64,000 nucleotides of DNA from Deferribacteraceae bacterium UBA6799. Lineage in GTDB: Bacteria; Chrysiogenota; Deferribacteres; Deferribacterales; Geovibrionaceae. Each line of letters begins with the position of its first letter. Position 1 is the first letter of the stretch. Both the position numbers and the translations under genes were made by a program. Shown piece by piece: positions 15,405 to 24,285 of this stretch. The stretch is from NCBI GenBank assembly GCA_002452335.1, contig DKFJ01000007.1, forward strand, positions 271,573 through 335,572. Reading direction: 5' to 3'. The notes beneath the pieces are model-generated. The model saw only the letters and a list, made by a program, of their open reading frames with translations. It had not been told where the DNA came from and made no database searches.

Positions 15405-18050
15405 TTACTTAGCCATACGTCTCAGCACATAGGCGAGTATGCCGCCGTGCTTGAAATATTCGATCTCAACGTCCGTGTCCAGTCGGCAGAGGACATCAAA
15501 TCTGATCTCTTTTCCGTCCGCTTTTATGGCAACTGCTTTCATAACAGCTCTGGGAGATACTTTGTCTATACCCAGAATATCGTATGTCTCTGTGCCGTCC
15601 AACCCCAGACCTGCCCAGCTTTCGCCGTTCATAAACTGTAACGGGAGGACTCCCATCCCCGCCAGGTTGCTTCTGTGGATCCGCTCAAAGCTCTCCACGA
15701 TAACAGCTTTAACACCGAGCAGAACAGTTCCCTTCGCCGCCCAGTCACGGGATGATCCTGAGCCGTATTCCTTTCCGCCCAGAATAACGGTCGGAGTGCC
15801 TTCCGCTATATATTTCATTGCGGCGTCATAGATATAAGCGTCTGCTCCATCGGGCATATGTTTAGTAAATCCGCCCTCTTTCGGGTCGGCTATCTTATTT
15901 TTGATACGGACATTCGCCAGCGTACCTCTCATCATAACCTCGTGGTTTCCTCTTCTGGAACCGTATGAGTTGAAGTCGGAGGGTTTTACGCCGTTTGCCT
16001 GAAGGTACTGCCCCGCAGGATAGTCAGCGGGTATAGAACCGGCGGGAGATATATGGTCTGTGGTGATGGTGTCGCCCAGCATACACAGAGGTCTGGCGCC
16101 GATGATGTCCTTCTTCGGTTCGATAGACAGAGAGAAATCCTCGAAGAACGGAGGTCTTCTGATATATGTGGATTTCGGCTGCCAGTCATATATGCTTCCC
16201 TTGACGCCGGGAAGAGCCTTCCAGTTTTCGTCTCCTTCCAGTATCTCGGCATATCTGTTTCTGTACTGTTCTGTGGTGACTGATTTTTTCACCAGCGCCC
16301 ACACATCTTCGTTGGCGGGCCACAGGTCTTTCATATAGACGTCCTTGCCGTCTTTTGATTTGCCCACCGGATCTTTATACAGATCGATGTCCATAGTGCC
16401 TGCCAGAGCATAGATAACAACCAGCATGGGTGACGCCAGATAGTTCTGACGGATCAGCGGGTGGATTCTGGCCTCGAAGTTTCTGTTTCCGGAGAGCACG
16501 GCGGCAACGCTGAGCTTGTTCTCTTTTATGGCTTTTTCGAACTCTGGTCTGAGAGGTCCCGCGTTGCCTATACAGGTAGTGCATCCGTATGCCGCCAGAT
16601 TGAATCCGATGGCGTCCAGATATTTGTCCACGCCGGCTTCTTTCAGATAGTCGGTGACTACCTTTGATCCTGGCGCGAGGCTGGTTTTGATATGCGGTTT
16701 CACACGCATACCCAGCTCCGCTGCTTTCTGAGCCACCATTCCGGCGCCTATCATTACATAGGGGTTGGATGTGTTGGTGCAGGATGTGATAGCGGCGATC
16801 ATAACATCGCTCTCTTTTATGGTTATCTTCTCTCCCTCTGAGTCCACAACAACACTTCTGGCTTCGGGAACTTCTGTCTTAACAGCATCTTTCACTTTGT
16901 CCAGATCGATATGCTGCTGGGGCTTTTTGGGACCCGCTATACATTTTTTCACTGTGGAGAGGTCGAGCTCGACCACCTTTGTGTATTCCGGCTCTTCACC
17001 GTCCTCATAGAAGAGCAGGTTTCTCTTGGCATAGTTTTCCACGAACTGCGCTGTCTCCTCTCTGTTGGACATGCGCATGTATCTGAGCGTTTCATCGTCC
17101 ACAGCGAAGAACGCCATGGTAGAGCCGAACTCAGGCGACATATTGGATATGGTGGCACGGTCGGGCAGAGTGAGCGATTTCACCCCTTCGCCGAACACCT
17201 CAACGAATTTTTCAACAACTTTTGTCTTGCGCAGAAGCTCTGTGATGGCGAGCACCACGTCTGTTCCGGTGATGCCTTCGGCTATCTTTCCGGTAAGTTT
17301 AAGACCGATAACCTCAGGAATAGGCATGTAGTAAGGCTGACCGAGCATAACCGCCTCCGCCTCGATACCGCCCACACCCCATCCCAGAACGCCGATGGAG
17401 TTGATCATAGTGGTGTGCGAGTCTGTTCCCACCAGAGTGTCGCAGATGGCTGTCTCTTCGCCGTTGAACTGCTGTCTGATAACGACCTGCCCCAGATATT
17501 CCAGATTTACCTGATGGCAGATACCTGATCTGGGAGGTACTATGCGCATGTTGTTAAAGCTGGCCTGCGCCCATTTCAGAAAGGCGTATCTCTCGCCGTT
17601 GCGCTCATATTCCAGCTTCACGTTTTTATCTATGGCGTCAGGAGTGCCGTAATAGTCTATCTGCACGGAGTGATCCACTATCAGGTCAACCGGCACAAGG
17701 GGATTGATCATGGAGGCATCTTTGCCCTTGTCCACCAGAGCGTCTCTCATGGCGGCGAGATCAACCACGCCGGGAACGCCGGTGTAGTCCTGCATGATAA
17801 CTCTTGCGGGGTGGTAGGGAATTTCATATGGAGATTCATAAGATTTTTTCCATCCGCCAAGCTCACGGACGGCGTCCTCTTTCACTATTTTTCCGTCAAA
17901 ATTTCTAACAAGGTTTTCAAGAAGTACCCTGATGGAATAAGGAAGTTTTTTGATATCAGCAATACCTGCTTCCTGAACTTTTTTCAGGTCGTAATAGGCG
18001 TAAGTTTTTCCGCCGAATTCAAAATGGCTCCGGAAATTGTCTCTGTTCAT
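15405..18050 (-). CDS. acnA: Aconitate hydratase (AcnA/IRP type)
   Basis: An 881-residue iron-sulphur enzyme that interconverts citrate and isocitrate in the TCA cycle. SDSHTTMINSIGVLGWGVGG and the cluster cysteines in TSCTNTSNPYVM and GCTTCIGNAG are present. The C-terminal swivel domain shows GSRRGNHEVMMRGTLANVRI and EYGSGSSRDWAAKG. Length fits AcnA. I chose ATG 18050, 30 codons inside the longest frame, because AAGGAG lies upstream and NRDNFRSHFEFGGKTYAYYD is the typical AcnA start. It is a single-gene unit with its own promoter and divergent from the SRPBCC gene. Confidence 0.96.
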   Translation of the reverse strand: MNRDNFRSHFEFGGKTYAYYDLKKVQEAGIADIKKLPYSIRVLLENLVRNFDGKIVKEDAVRELGGWKKSYESPYEIPYHPARVIMQDYTGVPGVVDLAAMRDALVDKGKDASMINPLVPVDLIVDHSVQIDYYGTPDAIDKNVKLEYERNGERYAFLKWAQASFNNMRIVPPRSGICHQVNLEYLGQVVIRQQFNGEETAICDTLVGTDSHTTMINSIGVLGWGVGGIEAEAVMLGQPYYMPIPEVIGLKLTGKIAEGITGTDVVLAITELLRKTKVVEKFVEVFGEGVKSLTLPDRATISNMSPEFGSTMAFFAVDDETLRYMRMSNREETAQFVENYAKRNLLFYEDGEEPEYTKVVELDLSTVKKCIAGPKKPQQHIDLDKVKDAVKTEVPEARSVVVDSEGEKITIKESDVMIAAITSCTNTSNPYVMIGAGMVAQKAAELGMRVKPHIKTSLAPGSKVVTDYLKEAGVDKYLDAIGFNLAAYGCTTCIGNAGPLRPEFEKAIKENKLSVAAVLSGNRNFEARIHPLIRQNYLASPMLVVIYALAGTMDIDLYKDPVGKSKDGKDVYMKDLWPANEDVWALVKKSVTTEQYRNRYAEILEGDENWKALPGVKGSIYDWQPKSTYIRRPPFFEDFSLSIEPKKDIIGARPLCMLGDTITTDHISPAGSIPADYPAGQYLQANGVKPSDFNSYGSRRGNHEVMMRGTLANVRIKNKIADPKEGGFTKHMPDGADAYIYDAAMKYIAEGTPTVILGGKEYGSGSSRDWAAKGTVLLGVKAVIVESFERIHRSNLAGMGVLPLQFMNGESWAGLGLDGTETYDILGIDKVSPRAVMKAVAIKADGKEIRFDVLCRLDTDVEIEYFKHGGILAYVLRRMAK

Positions 18051-18085
18051 CCTGCGCTCCTTGTAATTAGATTCTCGCATAATAT

Positions 18086-18113
18086 ATTGTACTATGCAGA
18101 ACCCAATTATCAA
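18086..18113 (-). promoter_or_regulatory. Promoter of acnA
   Basis: On the minus strand TTGATA, 16-base spacer, TACAAT, located 36 bases upstream of the acnA ATG. Confidence 0.55.
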
Positions 18114-18151
18114 TAAAAGGTTCGTGAAAAATAAATACAAAACGGTACATT

Positions 18152-18610
18152 ATGAAAGCGCATATACTGAAAAGAGAACAGACCCTGAATATCAGCATGG
18201 AAAAAGCCTGGGATTTCTTCTCCTCCCCGTCCAATCTGGCGGAGATAACTCCGGCATGGCTCGATTTCCGGGTGATGTCGGATGTTCCGGAAAAAATGTA
18301 CGAAGGGATGATCGTGCAGTACAACGTGCATCCGTTCTTTCATATTCCGGTGTGGTGGGTCACGGAGATCACCCATGTTAATGAACCTCATTTTTTTGTG
18401 GACGAACAGAGAAAAGGACCCTATGTGATGTGGCACCACGAACACCACTTCAAAGAGACTGATAAAGGCGTGTTAATGACTGATATCGTTAGCTATATAC
18501 TGCCTTTCGACATCGTCTCCGGTCCTCTCTTCGGGGGGATGGTGCGGCGGAGGCTGGACGCAATATTTGACTATCGTTACAATGTTTTAGCGGCGAGATT
18601 TACACTTTAA
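18152..18610 (+). CDS. SRPBCC (START-like) family protein
   Basis: A 152-residue soluble protein. The opening EQTLNISMEKAWDFFSSPSN, the central WVTEITHVNEPHFFVDEQRK and the closing GGMVRRRLDAIFDYR are typical of the SRPBCC/polyketide-cyclase-like helix-grip fold that binds hydrophobic ligands. Close relatives are often annotated as cell-division inhibitor or cyclase family proteins without a proven reaction. It has no recognisable ribosome site and lies just beyond the divergent acnA promoter. Ligand unknown. Confidence 0.82.
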   Translation: MKAHILKREQTLNISMEKAWDFFSSPSNLAEITPAWLDFRVMSDVPEKMYEGMIVQYNVHPFFHIPVWWVTEITHVNEPHFFVDEQRKGPYVMWHHEHHFKETDKGVLMTDIVSYILPFDIVSGPLFGGMVRRRLDAIFDYRYNVLAARFTL

Positions 18611-18665
18611 TAAAATACAAAATATTTATGACTATTCTCTGACACAACTACTGTAATTGGTAGTT

Positions 18666-20501
18666 ATGATTAAAACATCATCCCTGCCTGAGAAATGGCA
18701 GCAGAAATTACAGCTAGTAGAGCACGCTTTTCAGCCGATCATAAACCCGCTCAGCGGAAGACTATTCGCTGTGGAAGCGCTCATCAGAGGCACCAGCCAG
18801 GCGGGATTCGAGTCGATATTCGATTTCTTCGACGAGGCTTATGAGGACGGCGTTCTGCTGGAACTGGACATGGAGCTGCGCAGGAAGGCTGTAGAGAAAT
18901 ACACCACCATCAAAGAATATTCCAAGATAAAACTCTTCTATAACTTCGATATGAGAATAACCGAAATGTGCAACTATAAGCCGGGAATGTCCGGAATAAT
19001 AATGCACGATTACAGACTGGATCCCGGCGTGTTCTGTTTCGAGATAAGCGAGCGCCACAAGATGAACGACAAGGGCATGAACTGTCTGCTGAACAGCGCC
19101 AAAACATCCGGATGCAGGATAGCCATTGATGATTTCGGATCAGGATTCGCCAATTTCGAGCTTTTCTATTTCAGCGAGCCGGACTATATCAAGCTGGACA
19201 GATTCCTCATATCGGACATAGACAAAGACGTGCGCAAAAGGAAATTCTGTTCACACATAATAAACCTCGCCCATTTCTTCGGCATCAGCATCATAGCCGA
19301 AGGCGTGGAAACGGAGAAAGAGTTCATAGTATGCCGCGACATGGGCGTTGACCTCATACAGGGCTATTTCATCAGCAAACCCATGCTGAACACAGAGATG
19401 GTTCAGCAGGTATATTCAGAGATAGATAATCTGTCCCGCAACAACCGCCGGAAGAATATGCAGGATTCGCACCTGATTTCCGCCCAGATGGTGACCATAG
19501 ACCCCATAGATGTGAACGGGACAATGGAGAAACTGCTGGAAAAGATCAGCAGCAAACCGGATATGAACATCATACCCGTGGTAGACGCAAACCTGCTGCC
19601 GCTGGGGATCATCAGCGAAAGCAACCTGAAGCAGTACCTGTATAAGCCCTATGGAAAAGAGCTGCTCTTCAACAAAAGCTACACACCTTCCATCAAAAAA
19701 TTCATGAAAAAATGTCCCTCCGCCGAGATAACCATCCCTCTGGAACAGATTCTGGAGATCTTTGTGGCGTCACCGGAATCAGAAGGGATAATCATCACTC
19801 AGGATCTGAAATACAAAGGATTCATGACCGCCCAGTCACTGCTGAACACGCTGAATGAAAAAAACCTCGCTTTCGCCAGAGATATGAACCCCCTGACCAA
19901 ACTGGCTGGAAACAACCTGATAAACGACTATCTGAACAAGGCCTTCAGGGATCTGGACGCTTCCTATGTGTTTGTTTACTTCGACTTCGACAATTTCAAG
20001 CCGTTCAACGACAGATTCGGTTTCCGCATAGGCGACAGAGCCATCAGCATGTTCGCCGATATACTCAGAGACAGAATAACCACTCAGGGCTCTTTCATAG
20101 GGCATATCGGCGGCGACGACTTCTTCTGCGGCATATCATGCACCAGCGCCGAGCCGGACTGCTGTATCAATGTGGTGGGCAAGATAAACCAGATAATCAA
20201 AGATTTCTCCGATGCCGCCTCCGCCTTTTATGACGCTAAAGAGGTGATGGCCGGTAAATACACAGCGAAGGACAGAAACGGCGAAACAAAAGATTTCTCC
20301 CTGCTCAGCGTCAGCGCTGCCATAATCCGCCTGCCCGAGGGCAAGAGGGACTCCACATCTGACGAGCTGAGCAACATACTTGCAAAAATGAAGAAAGAGG
20401 CGAAACAGTCGCCTATAAAGACCGCTTTCATCGATCTGGGTTCGAACATGTCAGTGGACACAGAGATCAATATCAGACTCAATAAAGCAATCGTTCAATA
20501 A
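18666..20501 (+). CDS. Cyclic-di-GMP protein with EAL - CBS pair - GGDEF architecture
   Basis: A 611-residue soluble protein. The EAL phosphodiesterase domain (about 1-245) keeps its catalytic set: VEALIRG, YNFDMR, FEISER, IDDFGSGFANF, IKLDR, AEGVETEKE and IQGYF, so c-di-GMP hydrolysis is likely. A CBS pair follows (about 255-385), which usually binds adenine nucleotides. The GGDEF domain (about 400-600) has GGDDF in place of GG(D/E)EF and no RxxD inhibitory site five residues before it, so cyclase activity is uncertain. No membrane segment. Start ATG 18666 is preceded only by a weak GGTAG. The next gene also encodes a CBS-containing enzyme. Confidence 0.9.
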   Translation: MIKTSSLPEKWQQKLQLVEHAFQPIINPLSGRLFAVEALIRGTSQAGFESIFDFFDEAYEDGVLLELDMELRRKAVEKYTTIKEYSKIKLFYNFDMRITEMCNYKPGMSGIIMHDYRLDPGVFCFEISERHKMNDKGMNCLLNSAKTSGCRIAIDDFGSGFANFELFYFSEPDYIKLDRFLISDIDKDVRKRKFCSHIINLAHFFGISIIAEGVETEKEFIVCRDMGVDLIQGYFISKPMLNTEMVQQVYSEIDNLSRNNRRKNMQDSHLISAQMVTIDPIDVNGTMEKLLEKISSKPDMNIIPVVDANLLPLGIISESNLKQYLYKPYGKELLFNKSYTPSIKKFMKKCPSAEITIPLEQILEIFVASPESEGIIITQDLKYKGFMTAQSLLNTLNEKNLAFARDMNPLTKLAGNNLINDYLNKAFRDLDASYVFVYFDFDNFKPFNDRFGFRIGDRAISMFADILRDRITTQGSFIGHIGGDDFFCGISCTSAEPDCCINVVGKINQIIKDFSDAASAFYDAKEVMAGKYTAKDRNGETKDFSLLSVSAAIIRLPEGKRDSTSDELSNILAKMKKEAKQSPIKTAFIDLGSNMSVDTEINIRLNKAIVQ

Positions 20502-20505
20502 CCCC

Positions 20506-20535
20506 TTGCGCACAGCCTATCAAATTCTGTATAAT
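20506..20535 (+). promoter_or_regulatory. Promoter of the CBS-pyrophosphatase gene
   Basis: TTGCGC, 18-base spacer, perfect TATAAT. It begins 5 bases after the preceding stop, giving a leader of about 75 bases. Confidence 0.55.
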
Positions 20536-20615
20536 TTTATTTCCGATTTTAAGACTTTTTCAGTTTTATTTTACAAAAAAATCTAATATATATAACTTCT
20601 CATGGAGGTACAGCT

Positions 20616-22256
20616 ATGTCAGAAGTAATCATAGTAGGACACAAAAACCCCGACAGCGATTCCGTCTGCTCCGCTTACGGATACGCCATGCTCAAAAACA
20701 GCCAGAATGACGGCTTAAAATATATTCCCGCCAGATGCGGAAACCTGAACAAACAGACCAGATACATCTTCGACCGTTTCGGCGCAGACGTCCCGAAATT
20801 CATCGGAGACGTTTATCCGAAGGTCAGAGACGTGATGACCCACAAGGTTATAGCCATTGATGAGAACGACCCCATAAAAGGCGTTCTGAAAAACATCGAA
20901 GAGCTGAAAATCCGCATAACACCCGTGACATCCGGCGGAACAATGCTGAAAGGCGTTATCAGCATCTTCGAGATAGCCCACTTCTTCACACCGGAAGACC
21001 CGTCCAAGAGACCCGTCTATCGTTTCAGAGGATCCAACTTCGAAAAATCAGTCAAAGGCTTCACATATATCAGAGGCGAAAAAGATGAGTTCGACGCCGG
21101 ATTCATGGTGGGCGCCATGCCCTATGAGCGTTTCGCCGAGCGCATGGAAACAATAGACAAAGAACAGACGATTCTGATCGTTGGAAAAAGACGCGACATC
21201 ATAGAATACGCCGTGAAGAACGGACTACCCGCCATCGTCCTGACAGGTATCAGAGGCGAAACCGACATAGATATGGATTTCACCGGATACAAGGGCTGGG
21301 TATATATCTCTGAGCTGGATACAGCCGAAACACTGAGAAACCTTCAGCTCAGCATCCCCGCAAAAACCTTCATGAACAGCTCTGTCCCGACACTGAACGA
21401 GGACGACTATCTGGACGCCGCCGGCGATGTGCTGATGAGCGTGGATCACAAAGGTCTGCCCGTGACAGCGGACGGCAGACTGATAGGTATCCTCACCCGT
21501 TCTGATATTATAAAGAAACCTCAGAAAGAGCTCATTCTGATGGATCACAACGAGCTGTCACAGGCAGTTGACGGCGCGGAAACAGCAAAAATAGTCGAGA
21601 TAGTGGATCACCACAGGCTGGGCACTATCAAGACAAAGACCCCCATACATTTCTTCGCAAAGCCGGTGGGCAGCACCTGCACACTGGTATATCAGCTTTA
21701 TCAGATCAGCGGAATTGTCCCTGATAAACTCACAGCCTCTGTTCTGCTATCTGGAATACTCTCAGATACAGTTATCCTGAAATCCCCCACAACAACCAGA
21801 CAGGACGAAGAAGCCGTAAAGGCTCTGGCGGAGCTGGCTGAGCTGGACTACAACCACTACGGCGTGGAGATGTTCTCATCCACTGACAGCCTGAAATCCA
21901 GAGACCCGAAAGACGTTCTGAACACTGATTTCAAGGTTTTTGTGGAATACGGCAAATCTGTGGGCATAGGTCAGGTGGAGGTGGTGAACCTCGAAGAGCT
22001 GGACGATGCCAAGGATGGTCTGTATAAAGCGATAGACGAAGCCAGAAAGGAGAAGGATCTTTCATGGTGCATGCTTCTGGTGACAGATATCATCAGAGAG
22101 GAGTCAGTGCTCCTCACCAGCGGTTTTGATGCCGGAGAGAGACTTCTTTCATATAAACAGTCAGGAGTTAAGAGATTCTACCTGCCCGGCGTGCTGTCCC
22201 GTAAAAAACAGCTTCTGCCCGAGGTTTTAAGAGTTCTGGAAGAGCTGGCTGAGTAA
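20616..22256 (+). CDS. ppaC: Manganese-dependent inorganic pyrophosphatase with CBS and DRTGG domains
   Basis: A 546-residue family II pyrophosphatase that hydrolyses PPi. The DHH catalytic part is split: GHKNPDSDSVCSAYGYAM at the N-terminus, then EIVDHHRLG and the DHHA2 domain ending GVKRFYLPGVLSRKKQ. Between them lie a CBS pair (about residues 70-125 and 245-300) and a DRTGG domain. This order and length match the nucleotide-regulated CBS-PPases known in Clostridium and Desulfitobacterium, which are inhibited by AMP/ADP and activated by ATP or diadenosine polyphosphates. GGAGG precedes the start. Monocistronic. Confidence 0.93.
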   Translation: MSEVIIVGHKNPDSDSVCSAYGYAMLKNSQNDGLKYIPARCGNLNKQTRYIFDRFGADVPKFIGDVYPKVRDVMTHKVIAIDENDPIKGVLKNIEELKIRITPVTSGGTMLKGVISIFEIAHFFTPEDPSKRPVYRFRGSNFEKSVKGFTYIRGEKDEFDAGFMVGAMPYERFAERMETIDKEQTILIVGKRRDIIEYAVKNGLPAIVLTGIRGETDIDMDFTGYKGWVYISELDTAETLRNLQLSIPAKTFMNSSVPTLNEDDYLDAAGDVLMSVDHKGLPVTADGRLIGILTRSDIIKKPQKELILMDHNELSQAVDGAETAKIVEIVDHHRLGTIKTKTPIHFFAKPVGSTCTLVYQLYQISGIVPDKLTASVLLSGILSDTVILKSPTTTRQDEEAVKALAELAELDYNHYGVEMFSSTDSLKSRDPKDVLNTDFKVFVEYGKSVGIGQVEVVNLEELDDAKDGLYKAIDEARKEKDLSWCMLLVTDIIREESVLLTSGFDAGERLLSYKQSGVKRFYLPGVLSRKKQLLPEVLRVLEELAE

Positions 22257-22258
22257 TC

Positions 22259-23869
22259 TCAGTCCGCATGCAGGGGAATATTGATGGAGAGCACAGCGCC
22301 AGCCGGCAGAGACGCCGCCGTGAGGCTGCCGTTCAGGTGTTCCTCAACGATCACTTTTGACATATAGAGCCCTATTCCGGAGCCTGTCTCCTTGGTGGAG
22401 AAATACGGCTCGAATATCTTGTTCACCACATCGCTTCTGATGCCGACACCGTTGTCGGTGATCTGTATGCTGAGCACATGGTTGTCTGTGGTCAGGTGGA
22501 GTTTTATCACGCCCGACGGGTTGCCGGACTCCGCTATAGCGTCCACCGAGTTGTTCAGCAGATTGATTATCACCTGTTTGAACTCAGCGGGAACGCCGCT
22601 GATAAAAATATGTCTGGCGCTGTCCAGCAGTCCGTAAACCCCGTAATCTTTAGAGGAAAGATGCTGTCCGGCAGTGTTGTAGTCCAGCTGGAAGGATATC
22701 CCGTATTTCTTGAACTGCGCTGTCTGGAGAGAGTATACTTCCTGAAGCACCTTGGACACGTCAAATTTTTCCGCTCCGTGCCCGCTCTGAAAAAAGCTGC
22801 GCAGGTCATCCATGGTGTTTGATATGGTTCTGATGAGATCCATAGAATCTCTGGTTAGTTCCTTGATATAGTTTTCGTCCAGATCTCCCGCCTGATAGGC
22901 GTCTTCCAGATCCTCGATATTGATCCCCAGAGCGCTCAGCGGCTGCCGCCACTGGTGGGCTATGGCGCTGATCATCTGCCCCATGGCGAGGAAGCGGGAC
23001 TGTTCGAAGATGATCTGCTCGTTCTTCTTCCTCTTATCGGTCTCTTCCACAACAGCTTTCGCCAGTTCCAGGTTCAGCAGCTCCAGCTCTTTCTGTTTGT
23101 CCTTCAGCTTCTTCTCCACCTCTATCTGCTCTGTGATATCGTGAAAGATGTGTACCATGCTTCCGGTGGGAAGTTTATAGAGATAGGTATTGAACCAGCC
23201 GTGTATAACGTCATCCTCATAATACAGGCAGTCCATCCGCATGGGGGCGGAAGTCTCCTCAACAGTATTTAGAGCGGCTGTGAAGCCGTATGTGTCCGCA
23301 TTGACATATATCGATGCCATAGGGCGCCCTATTATCTCTTCTCTTGATCTTTTCAGAAGGAGACAGGCGGCATTGTTAACCTCGGTGATGATGTATGTAC
23401 TGCCGAACTCCACAAGATCGTAAACGGCAACACCGCTGGTCATGTTGTTGAACAGTTCTTTATATTTCAGCTCGCTCTGTTTCACGGACATGTCGTTTCT
23501 GTGTTTGTGCAGAGCCAGCTCGATAGTGGTCTGGAGAGTGGATTCGTCATAAGGAGAATAGATATAGCCATAGTGGTTGGTCTTCATGGTCTGATAGAGG
23601 GTGCGGCTGTTGATCGCCTCTGTGAAATATATCACCGGAACACTGTATTCCGCCTGAATGAGCGACGCTTTCGCTATGATGTTTTTATCAGCGTATACCG
23701 ACATGTCAACGATGATGGTATCCGGCATGAACTGCTCCACGCCGCCTCTGATATCGTCATCCCGGAAGCTGAACTTTCTGACGGAATATGTCAGACCTTT
23801 CAGTGTGTTTTCCAGACTGCCGGTAGCTCCCGGCTTGGATTCTATGATCATGATGTTTCTTTTTTTCAT
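22259..23869 (-). CDS. Soluble histidine kinase with N-terminal receiver-like and PAS domains
   Basis: A 536-residue cytosolic kinase without membrane segments. Residues about 5-120 form a receiver-like domain with the phospho-acceptor candidate Asp55 (TIIVDMS). The usual lysine position reads IYSPYD, so it is degenerate. A PAS domain (about 130-245) and coiled coil lead to SAIAHQWRQPLSALG (phospho-His). The ATPase motifs are INLLNNSVDAI, ITDNGVGIR and KETGSGIGLYMSK. It starts just after a STAS gene (3-base gap) and is opposite a receiver-PP2C protein, a likely phosphorylation target. The signal is unknown. Confidence 0.9.
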   Translation of the reverse strand: MKKRNIMIIESKPGATGSLENTLKGLTYSVRKFSFRDDDIRGGVEQFMPDTIIVDMSVYADKNIIAKASLIQAEYSVPVIYFTEAINSRTLYQTMKTNHYGYIYSPYDESTLQTTIELALHKHRNDMSVKQSELKYKELFNNMTSGVAVYDLVEFGSTYIITEVNNAACLLLKRSREEIIGRPMASIYVNADTYGFTAALNTVEETSAPMRMDCLYYEDDVIHGWFNTYLYKLPTGSMVHIFHDITEQIEVEKKLKDKQKELELLNLELAKAVVEETDKRKKNEQIIFEQSRFLAMGQMISAIAHQWRQPLSALGINIEDLEDAYQAGDLDENYIKELTRDSMDLIRTISNTMDDLRSFFQSGHGAEKFDVSKVLQEVYSLQTAQFKKYGISFQLDYNTAGQHLSSKDYGVYGLLDSARHIFISGVPAEFKQVIINLLNNSVDAIAESGNPSGVIKLHLTTDNHVLSIQITDNGVGIRSDVVNKIFEPYFSTKETGSGIGLYMSKVIVEEHLNGSLTAASLPAGAVLSINIPLHAD

Positions 23870-23872
23870 TTA

Positions 23873-24172
23873 TCAGCCTATTTCTTTTTTAACATTGAAC
23901 ATCGCCGTCAGATTCAGATCCTCAAGCAGATCATAGAGTCTTTCAGAATGAACCACGATAGTCAGTTTGATCCCGTCAGCATGTATTATTTTGGTAAAAT
24001 ATCCTATGAGAGAAGAAGTGATAATCATTGAATCAGCAATATCAACAATAAGATATTTTTCTCCCGTGTCTATGAACTCCTGAATACTCTTCCGGATTTC
24101 GCTATAGTTATCAAGAGATTTCACATCGCCAGTGATTTTTATCCTGTTTTTATCAGCCAACTCGATCTTCAT
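23873..24172 (-). CDS. STAS-domain protein (anti-sigma factor antagonist type)
   Basis: A 99-residue single STAS domain, beginning MKIELADKNRIKITGDVKSL. The usual phospho-acceptor serine region is present as DSMIITSSLIGYF (compare DSSGLGxL in SpoIIAA/RsbV). Such proteins are switched by phosphorylation by an HATPase kinase and dephosphorylation by a PP2C phosphatase. Both activities are encoded by the single divergent gene at 24286. I chose ATG 24172, with GGGTG upstream, over a GTG three codons earlier. Cotranscribed with the kinase downstream. Confidence 0.85.
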   Translation of the reverse strand: MKIELADKNRIKITGDVKSLDNYSEIRKSIQEFIDTGEKYLIVDIADSMIITSSLIGYFTKIIHADGIKLTIVVHSERLYDLLEDLNLTAMFNVKKEIG

Positions 24173-24285
24173 TCTGAGCACCCGGTAAAAAATGACTAAT
24201 TTAATTTTGATTTTTTATCTAGCTTATTATAGACTAAAGCAGATTAAATTTCATCAACGTTTTAAATAAATACTACGGATATTCA

